The notes: generated from the sequence alone by a model not told the origin. A DNA stretch of 64,000 bases from Ruminiclostridium papyrosolvens C7 (GCF_000421965.1 NZ_ATAY01000033.1:1-64000), one strand, 5' to 3'. Shown: positions 34,898 through 43,090, counted from the first letter of the stretch. Translations and numbers: made by a program.

Positions 34898-36037
34898 CTA
34901 TTTAATTAGGCTCCTGCCTTGCAGATAGCCTTCCAGCCTTTCCACAATACTGCTCTCCAATTCACGGATAATATCAAGTTGATTTACCAAATCGTCAATC
35001 ATATCCAGCGACTTCCTTATGCCAAGCTTCAAAGCAATACTGGAACAGATATCCCAGTGTTTTGAAGCTTCCTCCAATGAAACACACAGCCCCGGTACAG
35101 TTTGTTGCGGTAGCAGAGAACTGATTTCTTTAATAAATACGCTAAAACGTTTCCTGCTTCTTGAAATATTTTTCAGGGTACCATTCAGATACACCCTGTA
35201 CCAGTACACTTTTTCGTCATCAAGCTTTTCATTTTTCTTTTCCAATAAACTTTTTGAAAATAGATCAATTGCATCCAAGCCGCACTTATGTCCGAGAACT
35301 TCTTTTTGGCCTTTCATTCTTTGGCAGCTTTCGCTTATAACATTCAGCAATTTTTCTTCTGTAACTTTAAAATCCTTATCTGAGCTTATTTCCATCCATA
35401 GATTACGAACCGGTCTTTTTTGTGTCGCATTTACTCCCGGCAAGGGATTATCCGACATTCTTCCCAAGTTAACCTCATCTATAGGCAGTATCCCGTCAAA
35501 GTCGCTGCTTGAAAGCTTATACTTATCAAACAGGTGAAAAAATCCTTCTTCTTCGTTATAACCAGTAAATACCACACAGTGCAAACCATGTTCCTTTCCG
35601 TATGCCCTGTGATACTTCATGTAAAACAAATCAACAGCCGCAACTACGGGTATTCCGTTACCCAGCAGCTCCTTCAATCTTTGGTATGCCACATCAGGCT
35701 TGTCCTCTATAAACATGTTGATGTGGACCCTGTCTCTGTATCTTATATCAACTTCTTTTACTCCCGCCTGACTGTATAAAGTTGTTGGCGGCAGGTATAC
35801 AAATTCAAGGGATGTATTCAGTTCATCTTCTGTAAACTCAACCGTTGTATTTGGCCTGTAAAAATAGTTGACTCCAACATATCCGTTTTCACAGTCATAC
35901 ATAAACGAAAGGTAATCAGCAAGAATAATGTTGGGATTCATTCCCATATGCAAAAGTACAGCAGAATAAGCATTATGGAAACAATCATTTACATACGGCT
36001 CAAAGTATCTGGGTACATTGCCCATTTGTTTTATCAT
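34898..36037 (-). CDS. BtrH-like cysteine acyltransferase D
   Basis: The 379-aa protein is a paralogue of the gene at 29167: Cys19 (VNDCFHNAYSA), His153 (EHGLHCVVFTGYN) and Asp171 (LFDKYKLS), with the same helical C-terminal region (RMKGQKEVLGHKCGLDAI against RMKGKKDILGCKCGLPAL). The ATG at 36037 follows AGGTGACT; the longer GTG frame has no ribosome site. It lies between ACP 1 and the adenylating ligase, so it most likely takes the acyl group from that carrier protein to an amine. It acts in the cytosol; no signal peptide is seen. Confidence 0.75.
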   Translation of the reverse strand: MIKQMGNVPRYFEPYVNDCFHNAYSAVLLHMGMNPNIILADYLSFMYDCENGYVGVNYFYRPNTTVEFTEDELNTSLEFVYLPPTTLYSQAGVKEVDIRYRDRVHINMFIEDKPDVAYQRLKELLGNGIPVVAAVDLFYMKYHRAYGKEHGLHCVVFTGYNEEEGFFHLFDKYKLSSSDFDGILPIDEVNLGRMSDNPLPGVNATQKRPVRNLWMEISSDKDFKVTEEKLLNVISESCQRMKGQKEVLGHKCGLDAIDLFSKSLLEKKNEKLDDEKVYWYRVYLNGTLKNISRSRKRFSVFIKEISSLLPQQTVPGLCVSLEEASKHWDICSSIALKLGIRKSLDMIDDLVNQLDIIRELESSIVERLEGYLQGRSLIK

Positions 36038-36062
36038 AGTCACCTGTCCTATCACTGTGTAT

Positions 36063-36314
36063 TCAGGAATTCAATATATTGTCAACATAATCAGTTATGG
36101 AATTCACTGTTGAAAAGGTTTCATAGGTTAGTGAGCTGCTATCAAAGGTTATTCCGAAAATATCCTCAATTTCAACCAGCAGCTCCACAAGAACTATTGA
36201 GTCAACTCCATAGTTGTCTCTTAAATCACTGTCTGCCACCACATTCTCATTATTAAATTGTGCAACTCTGCTTACAACCTCACAAACCTTACTTTCTATT
36301 TCCTGTCTCTGCAT
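36063..36314 (-). CDS. Acyl carrier protein 1
   Basis: The 83-aa carrier protein has its prosthetic-group site at Ser39 in YGVDSIVLVELLVEIEDIF. It differs clearly from ACP 2, so the two carriers probably hold different building blocks. It is followed by acyltransferase D and the adenylating ligase, which suggests that the ligase loads this carrier. AAGGAG lies about 9 nt before the ATG. Confidence 0.9.
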   Translation of the reverse strand: MQRQEIESKVCEVVSRVAQFNNENVVADSDLRDNYGVDSIVLVELLVEIEDIFGITFDSSSLTYETFSTVNSITDYVDNILNS

Positions 36315-36339
36315 AAGTTTTACACTCCTTTAAAATATT

Positions 36340-37911
36340 TTACTTGTACCTCTCATTTACTACCTTTATTCTGCCTTCAACCTTCGCTGAAACATCACCC
36401 TTTTCTTTTATGTATTTAGCAAGAACATCTTTAAGAAGCTCGCCCTTGTTTAGCAGCTTTCCTTCCTTCAATTCATCGTATCCGTCTCCGCCGTTATACA
36501 GATAGTCATTCGTAGCAACTTTGTAATACTTTTCTCTGTCCAGCGGTTTACCGTTCAGTGTAATACTTACCAGCCTTTTACCGGCAGGTTTTGATGCGTC
36601 AAACGTATACTTTATACCTGAAACCTGCAGGAAGCCTCCATTGGAACCTCCGTCAGGATACAGCCTTATACCTCTTTCAACTGCTGTGTATATGTTTTCT
36701 CCCTTTACCTCTATTGTGACAAGTGAATTGACAAATGGCAGAGATTTTCCAATTGAGTACAGGTTGATATTCCCTGCTGGAATACTTTCTCGTATTCCTC
36801 CTCCGTTCATAAGGGTTAATTCCGCGCCCGCTGTTTCACGCATCGCATCGCAAAGCAAATTGGCTAAAGTTGTTTCTTTGCTTCTCACGTTATTTCTGAA
36901 ACCGTCAAGCTTTTCCTTGGTTTTTCCTACAACTTCCTTGGAAGCTTCTAGGGCTATTGCATGATATTTTTCTGCCACCTTGTTTACAGCCGGGTCAGCT
37001 TTTTCCTTGTCTTTGGTTCTTTTAACGCTCCATACTACCTTTGCCAGCTTTCCGTCTTTAAAGTACATATCTGCCAGCCCTACGTGGGTACTATATCCTC
37101 CGGCTTCAACCAGATATGTATTGTTGACCTTTTCAGCCTTTTCATATAAAAAGTGGTGGTGTCCGCACAGAATTAAGTCTATGCCGTCTACTTGCTTTAC
37201 TACTTTTCTGTCTATGTCATCCCCAAGATGTGATATAAGTACTATTGCATCCACTTTATCCTTGAGTGTTGTTACCATTTTCTTTGCTATTTTTACAGGG
37301 TCTTCAAGGGTTACACCTTCAGTATCCCGTGAATTTGTATTTATAAGGGCATTCTGCTCTGTCATACCGAACAAGCCAATTCTTTTGCCCCCTATTTCTA
37401 CAATTTTGTACTCTTGAAATGCCGGCTTTCCATCTTTATAAATATTAGCTGAAAGAATTGGAAATTTTAGTTCGTCTATAATTTGAACCAGCCTGTCATA
37501 ACCAAAGTTAAAATCATGGTTACCGGGTGTCATTGCATCGAAGCCCATTAAATTAGCTACTTCAACAACTCCTTCACCCTTATTTATGTTTGCTTCGTTG
37601 GTTCCATGAAACAGATCTCCTGAATCAAGAACCAATGTATTCTTATTTTTTTCCTTTATACCGTCTATGATATGTTTCATTAACGGCATACCCATCATTA
37701 CACTTACGTCATCCAGAGAGTAATATCCCCCTGCTTCCTCGTCGAAGATAATATGCCCGTGTATGTCGGCAGTACTTACAACGCTTACTTTGTCATCGTA
37801 ATAGCCTACGCTTTTAAGTAAATCATTAAAGTTAACATATTTGACCGTTAGAAATGCTGCTATTCCGAATACAAGTACTCCTATAACAATCAGATTTTTA
37901 TAGCTTTTCAA
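36340..37911 (-). CDS. Membrane-anchored 5'-nucleotidase / UDP-sugar hydrolase
   Basis: The 523-aa protein has an N-terminal membrane anchor (about 8-25, LIVIGVLVFGIAAFLTVKYV) and an outward-facing metallophosphoesterase domain: DIHGH, GDLFHG, GNHDF, ISHLGDD and GHHH metal ligands, then the 5'-nucleotidase C-terminal domain (MNGGGIRE, YNGGDGYDEL). It removes phosphate from nucleotides or related phosphoesters outside the cell. The start is TTG, 9 nt after AAAGGAGG. Its place between the exporter and the carrier protein genes makes it part of the cluster; a late dephosphorylation of an inactive, phosphorylated product is proposed. Confidence 0.88.
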   Translation of the reverse strand: MKSYKNLIVIGVLVFGIAAFLTVKYVNFNDLLKSVGYYDDKVSVVSTADIHGHIIFDEEAGGYYSLDDVSVMMGMPLMKHIIDGIKEKNKNTLVLDSGDLFHGTNEANINKGEGVVEVANLMGFDAMTPGNHDFNFGYDRLVQIIDELKFPILSANIYKDGKPAFQEYKIVEIGGKRIGLFGMTEQNALINTNSRDTEGVTLEDPVKIAKKMVTTLKDKVDAIVLISHLGDDIDRKVVKQVDGIDLILCGHHHFLYEKAEKVNNTYLVEAGGYSTHVGLADMYFKDGKLAKVVWSVKRTKDKEKADPAVNKVAEKYHAIALEASKEVVGKTKEKLDGFRNNVRSKETTLANLLCDAMRETAGAELTLMNGGGIRESIPAGNINLYSIGKSLPFVNSLVTIEVKGENIYTAVERGIRLYPDGGSNGGFLQVSGIKYTFDASKPAGKRLVSITLNGKPLDREKYYKVATNDYLYNGGDGYDELKEGKLLNKGELLKDVLAKYIKEKGDVSAKVEGRIKVVNERYK

Positions 37912-37938
37912 AACAATAATCCTCCTTTAGTCTAGTCA

Positions 37939-38775
37939 TTACATTGCTGTACCTGTACTGGAATAACGGCTTACACCTTTTTTCCAAAATGCATATACAA
38001 GCAAAAACATTATTACGGCAACCACCGGCGTCATATAGAGAAAGCCGTTCCAATATGAAGACATATCACTTTTTCTTAAGAAATATTGTGCAGGAAAAAA
38101 ATTTACGAAAGCGAAAGGAACAACAAACATGAGCAGCTTTTGTATGATACCCGGATAAAAGCTCAAAGGATAGCCGGAAATTCTTCTGGCATTAAAAAAT
38201 ATCATATTCCTCAGATTGTCAACCTTATATGTCCAGAAGCTGAAGCAGGCAGAAAACAAAAATATTGAGGCCTGTATAACTGCCCCTGTCAATAAAACCA
38301 CTATGTAATAAAAAATATTTTTTGCATTCCAGACTATTCCTACTGAAAATGCAGTGTTTGCAAATAGGATTATTCCAACTATTCCGTGACCGAGAGCTGC
38401 GCTCAAATCTATCCTTGAAGCAACTATCTGATACATAAGCCCAAGAGGCCTGGTCAGGAACCTGTCAAATTCCCCTGAATAAATCATATTGTCAAAATCT
38501 CTCATACCGGCAAAAAATAACACAAATACGCTATAGGATAAAAACAGAAAGCTGTACAGGAAGAACATCTGGTTATACTCCCAGCCCTTTATCCGTACAA
38601 ATCTTGTAAGTATGAGAAACATGACTACAACGGATATCATTTCTCTGCAAAAAATCGCTATTGTGATAAAGACTCTATCAAATTTATATTCCAGAATTGA
38701 CTTTATACTGAGTTTTGCATACTTCATTAACAAAACAAATATTTCAATCGGACTGTATAATGGTTTCTTTTTCAT
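37939..38775 (-). CDS. ABC-2 exporter permease 2
   Basis: The 278-aa membrane protein has about six transmembrane helices of the ABC-2 (DUF990-type) permease family, with the FAGMRDFDNMIYSGEFDRFLTRPLG cytosolic loop typical of it. It pairs with the permease encoded 3 bp upstream and with the ATPase before it. GGGGGG lies before the ATG. Together they should form a heterodimeric exporter for the cluster product. Confidence 0.85.
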   Translation of the reverse strand: MKKKPLYSPIEIFVLLMKYAKLSIKSILEYKFDRVFITIAIFCREMISVVVMFLILTRFVRIKGWEYNQMFFLYSFLFLSYSVFVLFFAGMRDFDNMIYSGEFDRFLTRPLGLMYQIVASRIDLSAALGHGIVGIILFANTAFSVGIVWNAKNIFYYIVVLLTGAVIQASIFLFSACFSFWTYKVDNLRNMIFFNARRISGYPLSFYPGIIQKLLMFVVPFAFVNFFPAQYFLRKSDMSSYWNGFLYMTPVVAVIMFLLVYAFWKKGVSRYSSTGTAM

Positions 38776-38778
38776 TGA

Positions 38779-39567
38779 CTATCCCCCCTGAACAACCAAT
38801 TTTTTTAATGCTGATCTCCATAAGAGCCTGCCAACTATAAACAGACCAAGAACCCATATGAGCTGTTTTAAAAGTGCAAAAGCAATTTCCTCCATTGGCA
38901 TTTGCCCCAGATAAATAGTTATGGGTACATAATATATTGAAGCAAAGGGAGTAAGATTTATAAAATCTACCATTGCCTGAGGCATAAACCACAGAGGAAG
39001 CAGCGCCCCTGACAATATCATTACAGCTGCGTCCTTGATTGTTACAAGGCTGAATGTCCAATAAAACCAGAATGAGCTTATCCATACTATGAAATTCAAG
39101 CAGTACAATACAAGATAACCCAATATCATACTGACCAGAAAAAGTGCGAACATTGTTAATGAAAAAGGCGGAAGCATTTTGAAAAGAATTATGGATATGA
39201 TTAGTGCAGGTGTGAGCTGCAGGACAACCCTAAAAATCAAGATACCTACATTATATGAAAAAATATAGCCGCTGAAATTAATAGGTTTGAGTAAATCCAA
39301 CCCTATAGAACCCGAACGTACCTTGTTTTCAATGCGGTACTCATCCATAGCATAAATACACTGCATGAGGAAGGCAAGAACCACATAGGTTATCAGCATT
39401 TTGAACTGCACACCGTCTACAGCCTGTTCATCCTCATATATTGCCTTCCAGACACATATATTGACAAATATCATGATTATGGCATTAATAATACCAGCTA
39501 CACAATCCGCCCTGTATGCAATATTATTCTGGAATGCTTTTTTAGCGAACTCCACATAGGCTCTCAT
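38779..39567 (-). CDS. ABC-2 exporter permease 1
   Basis: The 262-aa six-helix permease belongs to the same DUF990-type family as its neighbour (MDEYRIENKVRSGSIGLDLLKPI loop). The start has GGGGGG nine nt upstream, and the gene overlaps the ATPase gene by 26 bp, which ties their translation. Similar three-gene ABC sets occur alone in many Firmicutes, so its link to the cluster rests on the uninterrupted operon. Confidence 0.85.
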   Translation of the reverse strand: MRAYVEFAKKAFQNNIAYRADCVAGIINAIIMIFVNICVWKAIYEDEQAVDGVQFKMLITYVVLAFLMQCIYAMDEYRIENKVRSGSIGLDLLKPINFSGYIFSYNVGILIFRVVLQLTPALIISIILFKMLPPFSLTMFALFLVSMILGYLVLYCLNFIVWISSFWFYWTFSLVTIKDAAVMILSGALLPLWFMPQAMVDFINLTPFASIYYVPITIYLGQMPMEEIAFALLKQLIWVLGLFIVGRLLWRSALKKLVVQGG

Positions 39568-40552
39568 CGAACTTGATCCCCCCCTGATAGATTTCTCTGA
39601 TTATTCCTTCAATTTCAGGTTCTTGAACTGTCAGGTCCACAATAGAGTATTTTTGAGTTAATTCATTTATAAGACTGGATATTTGGATTTCATCCTTTCG
39701 GAATTTAAATCTCTTTTTGCTTCCCTTCTCTTCAATTACCTGTATTCCGGGTATATCTATTTTTTCAACATTCTCAGAAAAATCTACCTGTAGGGTTCTG
39801 TTTGTGCCGTACTTTTCTTTTATTTCTTCTACCGTGCCATCATATATTGTCACACCCTGGTCAATGATTATCATTCTCTGGCAGGTCTTTTCGATATCCT
39901 GCATGTCATGAGTAGTAAAGAGCATCGTTGTACCTTTTTCTTTGTTTATGTACCTGATAAACTCTCGTACCTTTTCTTTGGCAATAACGTCAAGTCCTAT
40001 GGTGGGTTCATCAAAAAATATGATTTCAGGGTCATGCAGCAATGCAGCTGCAATATCCGCCCTCATCCTTTGCCCAAGACTAAGCTGTCTTACCGGTTGA
40101 CTTATGAATGAATTGATTTCTAATAATTCATTAAATAATTCCATATTTTTTTTGTATCTGGGTTCAGGTATTTTGTAAATATATTTCAAGAGTTCAAAGG
40201 TATCAATTACAGGCAAATCCCACCATAGTTGGGTCCTTTGACCAAACACAACTCCGAGGCGCATAGCATTTCTTTTTCTTTCCTTATAGGGACATAGACC
40301 GTCAATTGTTATGGAGCCTGAAGTGGGTACCAGTATTCCCGTTAACATTTTTACCGTGGTAGATTTACCTGCACCGTTGGGGCCTATGAAACCTACCATT
40401 TCTCCTTTGTTAATGGAAAAACTGATATCATTAACAGCACGCTTCATTTTGTACTCAGGAACAAGCAGACTTTGAAGTGAACCTAATAACCCTTTTTTCC
40501 TTACATTGAGCTTGTAATCCTTTACCAGATTGTTTACTTCAATAAATGGCAT
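39542..40552 (-). CDS. ABC transporter ATPase, first gene of the cluster
   Basis: The 336-aa ATPase has Walker A GPNGAGKS (57-64), the Q-loop VVFGQRTQLWWDLP, signature LSLGQRMRADIA, Walker B EIIFFDEP and the H-loop TTHD. It powers the two ABC-2 permeases. The start at 40552 is set by GAGAAGG nine nt upstream; earlier in-frame codons are poorly spaced. It is the first gene of a minus-strand operon of about 19 kb, with a candidate promoter 90-115 bp upstream. Confidence 0.88.
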   Translation of the reverse strand: MPFIEVNNLVKDYKLNVRKKGLLGSLQSLLVPEYKMKRAVNDISFSINKGEMVGFIGPNGAGKSTTVKMLTGILVPTSGSITIDGLCPYKERKRNAMRLGVVFGQRTQLWWDLPVIDTFELLKYIYKIPEPRYKKNMELFNELLEINSFISQPVRQLSLGQRMRADIAAALLHDPEIIFFDEPTIGLDVIAKEKVREFIRYINKEKGTTMLFTTHDMQDIEKTCQRMIIIDQGVTIYDGTVEEIKEKYGTNRTLQVDFSENVEKIDIPGIQVIEEKGSKKRFKFRKDEIQISSLINELTQKYSIVDLTVQEPEIEGIIREIYQGGIKFDESLCGVR

Positions 40553-40638
40553 TTTTGGCATCCTTCTCTCGTTTTTTACTATAAAATGCAAAAAGAAACA
40601 AATTAGAACCGTACTAGCAATTAAACTAAAATCAGAAT

Positions 40639-40667
40639 ATTATTCAATATGATGTATTAATTGTCAT
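40639..40667 (-). promoter_or_regulatory. Candidate promoter of the biosynthetic operon
   Basis: On the minus strand ATGACA (40667-40662) and AATAAT (40644-40639) are 17 bp apart, each one mismatch from the sigma-A consensus. It lies between the regulator's terminator and the ABC ATPase gene. Confidence 0.5.
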
Positions 40668-40725
40668 TTTATATAATATTTTCTGAATTTACTATTGTGT
40701 CTTAGTGTAGTAAAATATAAAAAAA

Positions 40726-40757
40726 GGGACAAACTACCTTAAAAGGTAGTCAATCCC
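40726..40757 (-). terminator. Intrinsic terminator of the GAF/LuxR regulator
   Basis: GGGAC and ACTACCTT arms pair with AAGGTAGT and ATCCC across a short internal loop, and a U-run follows on the minus strand. It separates the regulator transcript from the cluster operon. Confidence 0.75.
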
Positions 40758-40768
40758 TCACACTTTTT

Positions 40769-41311
40769 TTAACAATCAATCTGGTCTATAGACATAATAT
40801 TAAGCTTTAAACATTTAATTACGGCTTGTGCCGAACATTCTACTTCAAGCTTTTTAAAAATGCTTTTTTTGTGGTACTTAACAGTATTTATGGTTATGCC
40901 TTCTTCAAGTGCTATAGTTTTATCAGGTACACCCATGGCGATTAGCTTAAGAATCGCCAACTGCTTCTTGTTTAACAAACAATCCTTCTTGTCTGGCAGG
41001 TTTGAACTTATTTTACTTGATTTCAACTCATTGATAATTTTGTAGGCTGTAAGGTTAGCGATAACGCCAAGTTCAACCTTAATAGGCTCATTTAGACTGC
41101 ATATAGCCAAATAGCCTATATCGCTTTTTTTGATTTCCAGCGGTACTGAATAAAAATAAAATTCTCTGAGAAGGTCACAATAATGGTGCAGCGGTGTGGT
41201 ATAAACAGGTTTTTTCATTTTTATGGACAAGGCTATTGCGTTGGTACCTATTGACCTTTCGGCAAAAGACATTCCAATTTTTAACCCTATTTTTTCAATT
41301 TTCTTGTTCAA
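40769..41311 (-). CDS. LuxR-type regulator, GAF remainder plus HTH (3' part of a split gene)
   Basis: The 180-aa reading frame has the second half of an AcoR-like GAF domain (GLKIGMSFAERSIGTNAIAL, YCDLL, a PLEIKKSDIGYLAICS strand) and a C-terminal LuxR-type helix-turn-helix (LNKKQLAILKLIAMGVPDK, ITINTVKYHKKSIFKKL). The usual sigma-54 activator ATPase is absent, so this is a GAF-LuxR fusion acting with sigma-A RNA polymerase. Its apparent start is a TTG that overlaps the stop of the upstream part as TTGA, without a good ribosome site. The GAF fold needs the upstream part. It is encoded just upstream of the cluster and may control it. Confidence 0.78.
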   Translation of the reverse strand: MNKKIEKIGLKIGMSFAERSIGTNAIALSIKMKKPVYTTPLHHYCDLLREFYFYSVPLEIKKSDIGYLAICSLNEPIKVELGVIANLTAYKIINELKSSKISSNLPDKKDCLLNKKQLAILKLIAMGVPDKTIALEEGITINTVKYHKKSIFKKLEVECSAQAVIKCLKLNIMSIDQIDC

Positions 41312-41568
41312 TTCTCTGCAACACTTTTTTTTAAAAGGACTCCTTCAGTACTGGTTAATAAAAAAACTAAATTCTTGTTTACCGTAAGGTTTTCCAACTC
41401 CCTCCATATTTCATCAAATAATGATATTAACGGCTTGCCTTCGTTTAATGCAGTTTGTAAAGCATCTTCACCAATATACGTACTCGCAGCAGCAGCTGAA
41501 TTAATCAAACCAGAATTAATACATCTCCTCCAAGATGTTAGTATTTCTTCTACTGGTTGTAATCTCAT
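41308..41568 (-). CDS. N-terminal part of the split GAF/LuxR regulator
   Basis: The 86-aa frame has the N-terminal hallmark of AcoR-type sensors, ILTSWRRCINSGL, followed by the first strands of a GAF domain (LVFLLTSTEGVLLKK). The frame then stops at 41308. GGGGGG lies 9 nt before the ATG, so this is the true start of the gene. A -1 shift at the A8 tract (41325-41332) joins it to the downstream frame, giving one protein of about 266 aa with an unbroken GAF domain. Confidence 0.75.
   Translation of the reverse strand: MRLQPVEEILTSWRRCINSGLINSAAAASTYIGEDALQTALNEGKPLISLFDEIWRELENLTVNKNLVFLLTSTEGVLLKKSVAEN
41325..41332 (-). other. A8 slippery tract at the regulator frame junction
   Basis: On the coding strand eight A follow TTTT. 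In the zero frame they read TTA AAA AAA AGT, so A AAA AAA forms a slippery heptamer. A -1 shift or one extra A in the mRNA brings the ribosome into the frame of the LuxR part before the stop at 41308. Confidence 0.5.
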
Positions 41569-41670
41569 ACATATATCCCCCCTGTATTCAGTTTTTAAAT
41601 CGTCGGCAAAATACTTATAATGTAATATACTTATATTACCATACCTACAATGTAAAAGGTGATAATAGTT

Positions 41671-41733
41671 ATGTTTACCTGTTTTTTAGTAATATTAGCC
41701 GGATTAAACTTAATAATTAACATAATTTATTAA
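41671..41733 (+). CDS. Hydrophobic 20-aa peptide gene
   Basis: An ATG with AAAGGTGA 8 nt upstream opens a 20-codon frame for one membrane-spanning peptide (MFTCFLVILAGLNLIINIIY). It is divergent from the split regulator and sits before a terminator hairpin. No homologue is known to me. It could be a small membrane protein or a chance frame; ribosome site and composition make it worth listing. Confidence 0.35.
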   Translation: MFTCFLVILAGLNLIINIIY

Positions 41734-41750
41734 TTCTCGAATTAATAAAA

Positions 41751-41801
41751 AAGCATATTAACCACTTACACTTCCGTGTAGTTTTTATGGCTAATATGCT
41801 T
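41751..41801 (-). terminator. Terminator of the beta-lactamase-fold gene
   Basis: Outer arms AAGCATATTA and TAATATGCTT pair, enclosing a second CTACAC/GTGTAAG hairpin; on the minus strand six T follow. It lies 20 bp after the hydrolase stop codon. Confidence 0.7.
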
Positions 41802-41821
41802 ATCTTAATATCTAATTTATT

Positions 41822-42955
41822 TTATAACCCTAACATTTGGTATGAAAGGTCTCTGATCTTTGGATGAATATCTGAGTATGCATAACCGCAGTTGCGTACA
41901 TGCTGTACATAAAAAATAGCAAGATGGTTTTCTACGTCGATAACTGCATAGGCTCCTGCAGCGCCATCCCACCCGAATTCTCCAAGGGGGCTTTTAACTC
42001 CGGACTTTTCCTTTTCAATAAGAGTACGTACACCAAGTCCATAACTGTATCCTATTCTTCCGAATTCATCAAAATCCTTTTTAGAAATGTCGTTCATCTG
42101 ATCCTTACGCATCAAATCAATAGATTCTCTTGTAAGCACTCTGTATCCGTCTGCGCTCACACCGTCGTTACACATTGCATCTAAAAACAGAATATAATCA
42201 TCTGCCGTCGATATCAGACCGGCTCCTCCGCTTTCATATCTATTGGAAAGCTTATAGCTGTTGACTAAGGACATGGGTTTTGATGTCATAGTATCCATAT
42301 CGAATTCAAACTGCTCAGACATATTTGCTTCTCTGTCAGATGTTATTTCAAAGCCGGTATTTTTCATCCCAAGAGGTTTTAGTATATGTTCATACAGATA
42401 TTCCCCGAACTTTTGTCCGGATGCTGCTTCTATAACAGCCCCAAGTACATCATGGCTAAGGCTGTACAGAAAATGGGTACCGGGTTCAAATTCTAAAGGT
42501 TCTTTTGCCAATTCCCGTATAACCTCTCTCGTAGTGGCCTCATTTTTTGTGTCCTTAAGCACCTTCAATATGGATGGAGCCTGCAGGTTGTAGTTCAGTC
42601 CGCTTTGCATGGAAAGAAGATGCCTTATTGTAAGTGTATTTTTAGCAGGCGCCACTTCAGAGCCACATTTTACATTCAAATGTTTGTATTCCGGCAGGTA
42701 ATCAGCTACGGGAGCATCCAGTGAAATTTTCCCTTTTTCTACAAGCTGCATAACCGCAGTACATGTTATAAGCTTTGTTGCTGAGAATAACCAGTATGTA
42801 TTTGCAGAGGTCAAGGGCTTTGTTTTTCTTGCGTCTGCGAAACCGGTAGTATGGCGGAAAATCGGCTTGTGATTGTGAAAAATAACGCAATCGCAGCCGG
42901 GAATACCTTTTGTTTCCAATGAATCAAGATAATCTGCTAATATTGATTTATCCAA
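41822..42955 (-). CDS. Beta-lactamase-fold serine hydrolase (class C / EstB type)
   Basis: The 377-aa protein has the SxxK motif with catalytic Ser and Lys (FSATKLITC, about residue 53), the second-motif Tyr in FLYSLSHDVLG, and a C-terminal region with GEFGWDGAAGAY. The Tyr-x-Asn motif reads Tyr-Ser-Leu, which argues for an esterase or D-aminopeptidase rather than a lactamase. No signal peptide is seen, so the enzyme is cytosolic. Longest frame starts at TTG 42973, but that codon lies in the ribosome site itself (GAGGAGG); the TTG at 42955, 9 nt downstream, is the better start. Substrate unknown. Confidence 0.8.
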   Translation of the reverse strand: MDKSILADYLDSLETKGIPGCDCVIFHNHKPIFRHTTGFADARKTKPLTSANTYWLFSATKLITCTAVMQLVEKGKISLDAPVADYLPEYKHLNVKCGSEVAPAKNTLTIRHLLSMQSGLNYNLQAPSILKVLKDTKNEATTREVIRELAKEPLEFEPGTHFLYSLSHDVLGAVIEAASGQKFGEYLYEHILKPLGMKNTGFEITSDREANMSEQFEFDMDTMTSKPMSLVNSYKLSNRYESGGAGLISTADDYILFLDAMCNDGVSADGYRVLTRESIDLMRKDQMNDISKKDFDEFGRIGYSYGLGVRTLIEKEKSGVKSPLGEFGWDGAAGAYAVIDVENHLAIFYVQHVRNCGYAYSDIHPKIRDLSYQMLGL

Positions 42956-43053
42956 ATTAAATATCCTCCTCAATCATTATTTTGCATTTTATATCTATTT
43001 TACATCAAACCCTATTTATTTGAAACATATTCCGGCAGTGAAAAGGCCGGAAA

Positions 43054-43090
43054 GAAGGCTGTGTATGAACCTCGGTTCACTCACAGCCTT
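43054..43090 (-). terminator. Hairpin terminator of the chemoreceptor gene
   Basis: AAGGCTGTG pairs with CACAGCCTT, with an inner TGAAC/GTTCA stem, 21 bp after the chemoreceptor stop. The U-tract is weak (CTTT). Confidence 0.6.

Noticed and set aside
21600..40552. The cluster as the closthioamide pathway
   Set aside because: That pathway needs an AANH-type sulfur-inserting enzyme and a chorismate-lyase-like enzyme for p-hydroxybenzoate. Neither is present, and a glycosyltransferase, kinase and 5'-nucleotidase are extra.
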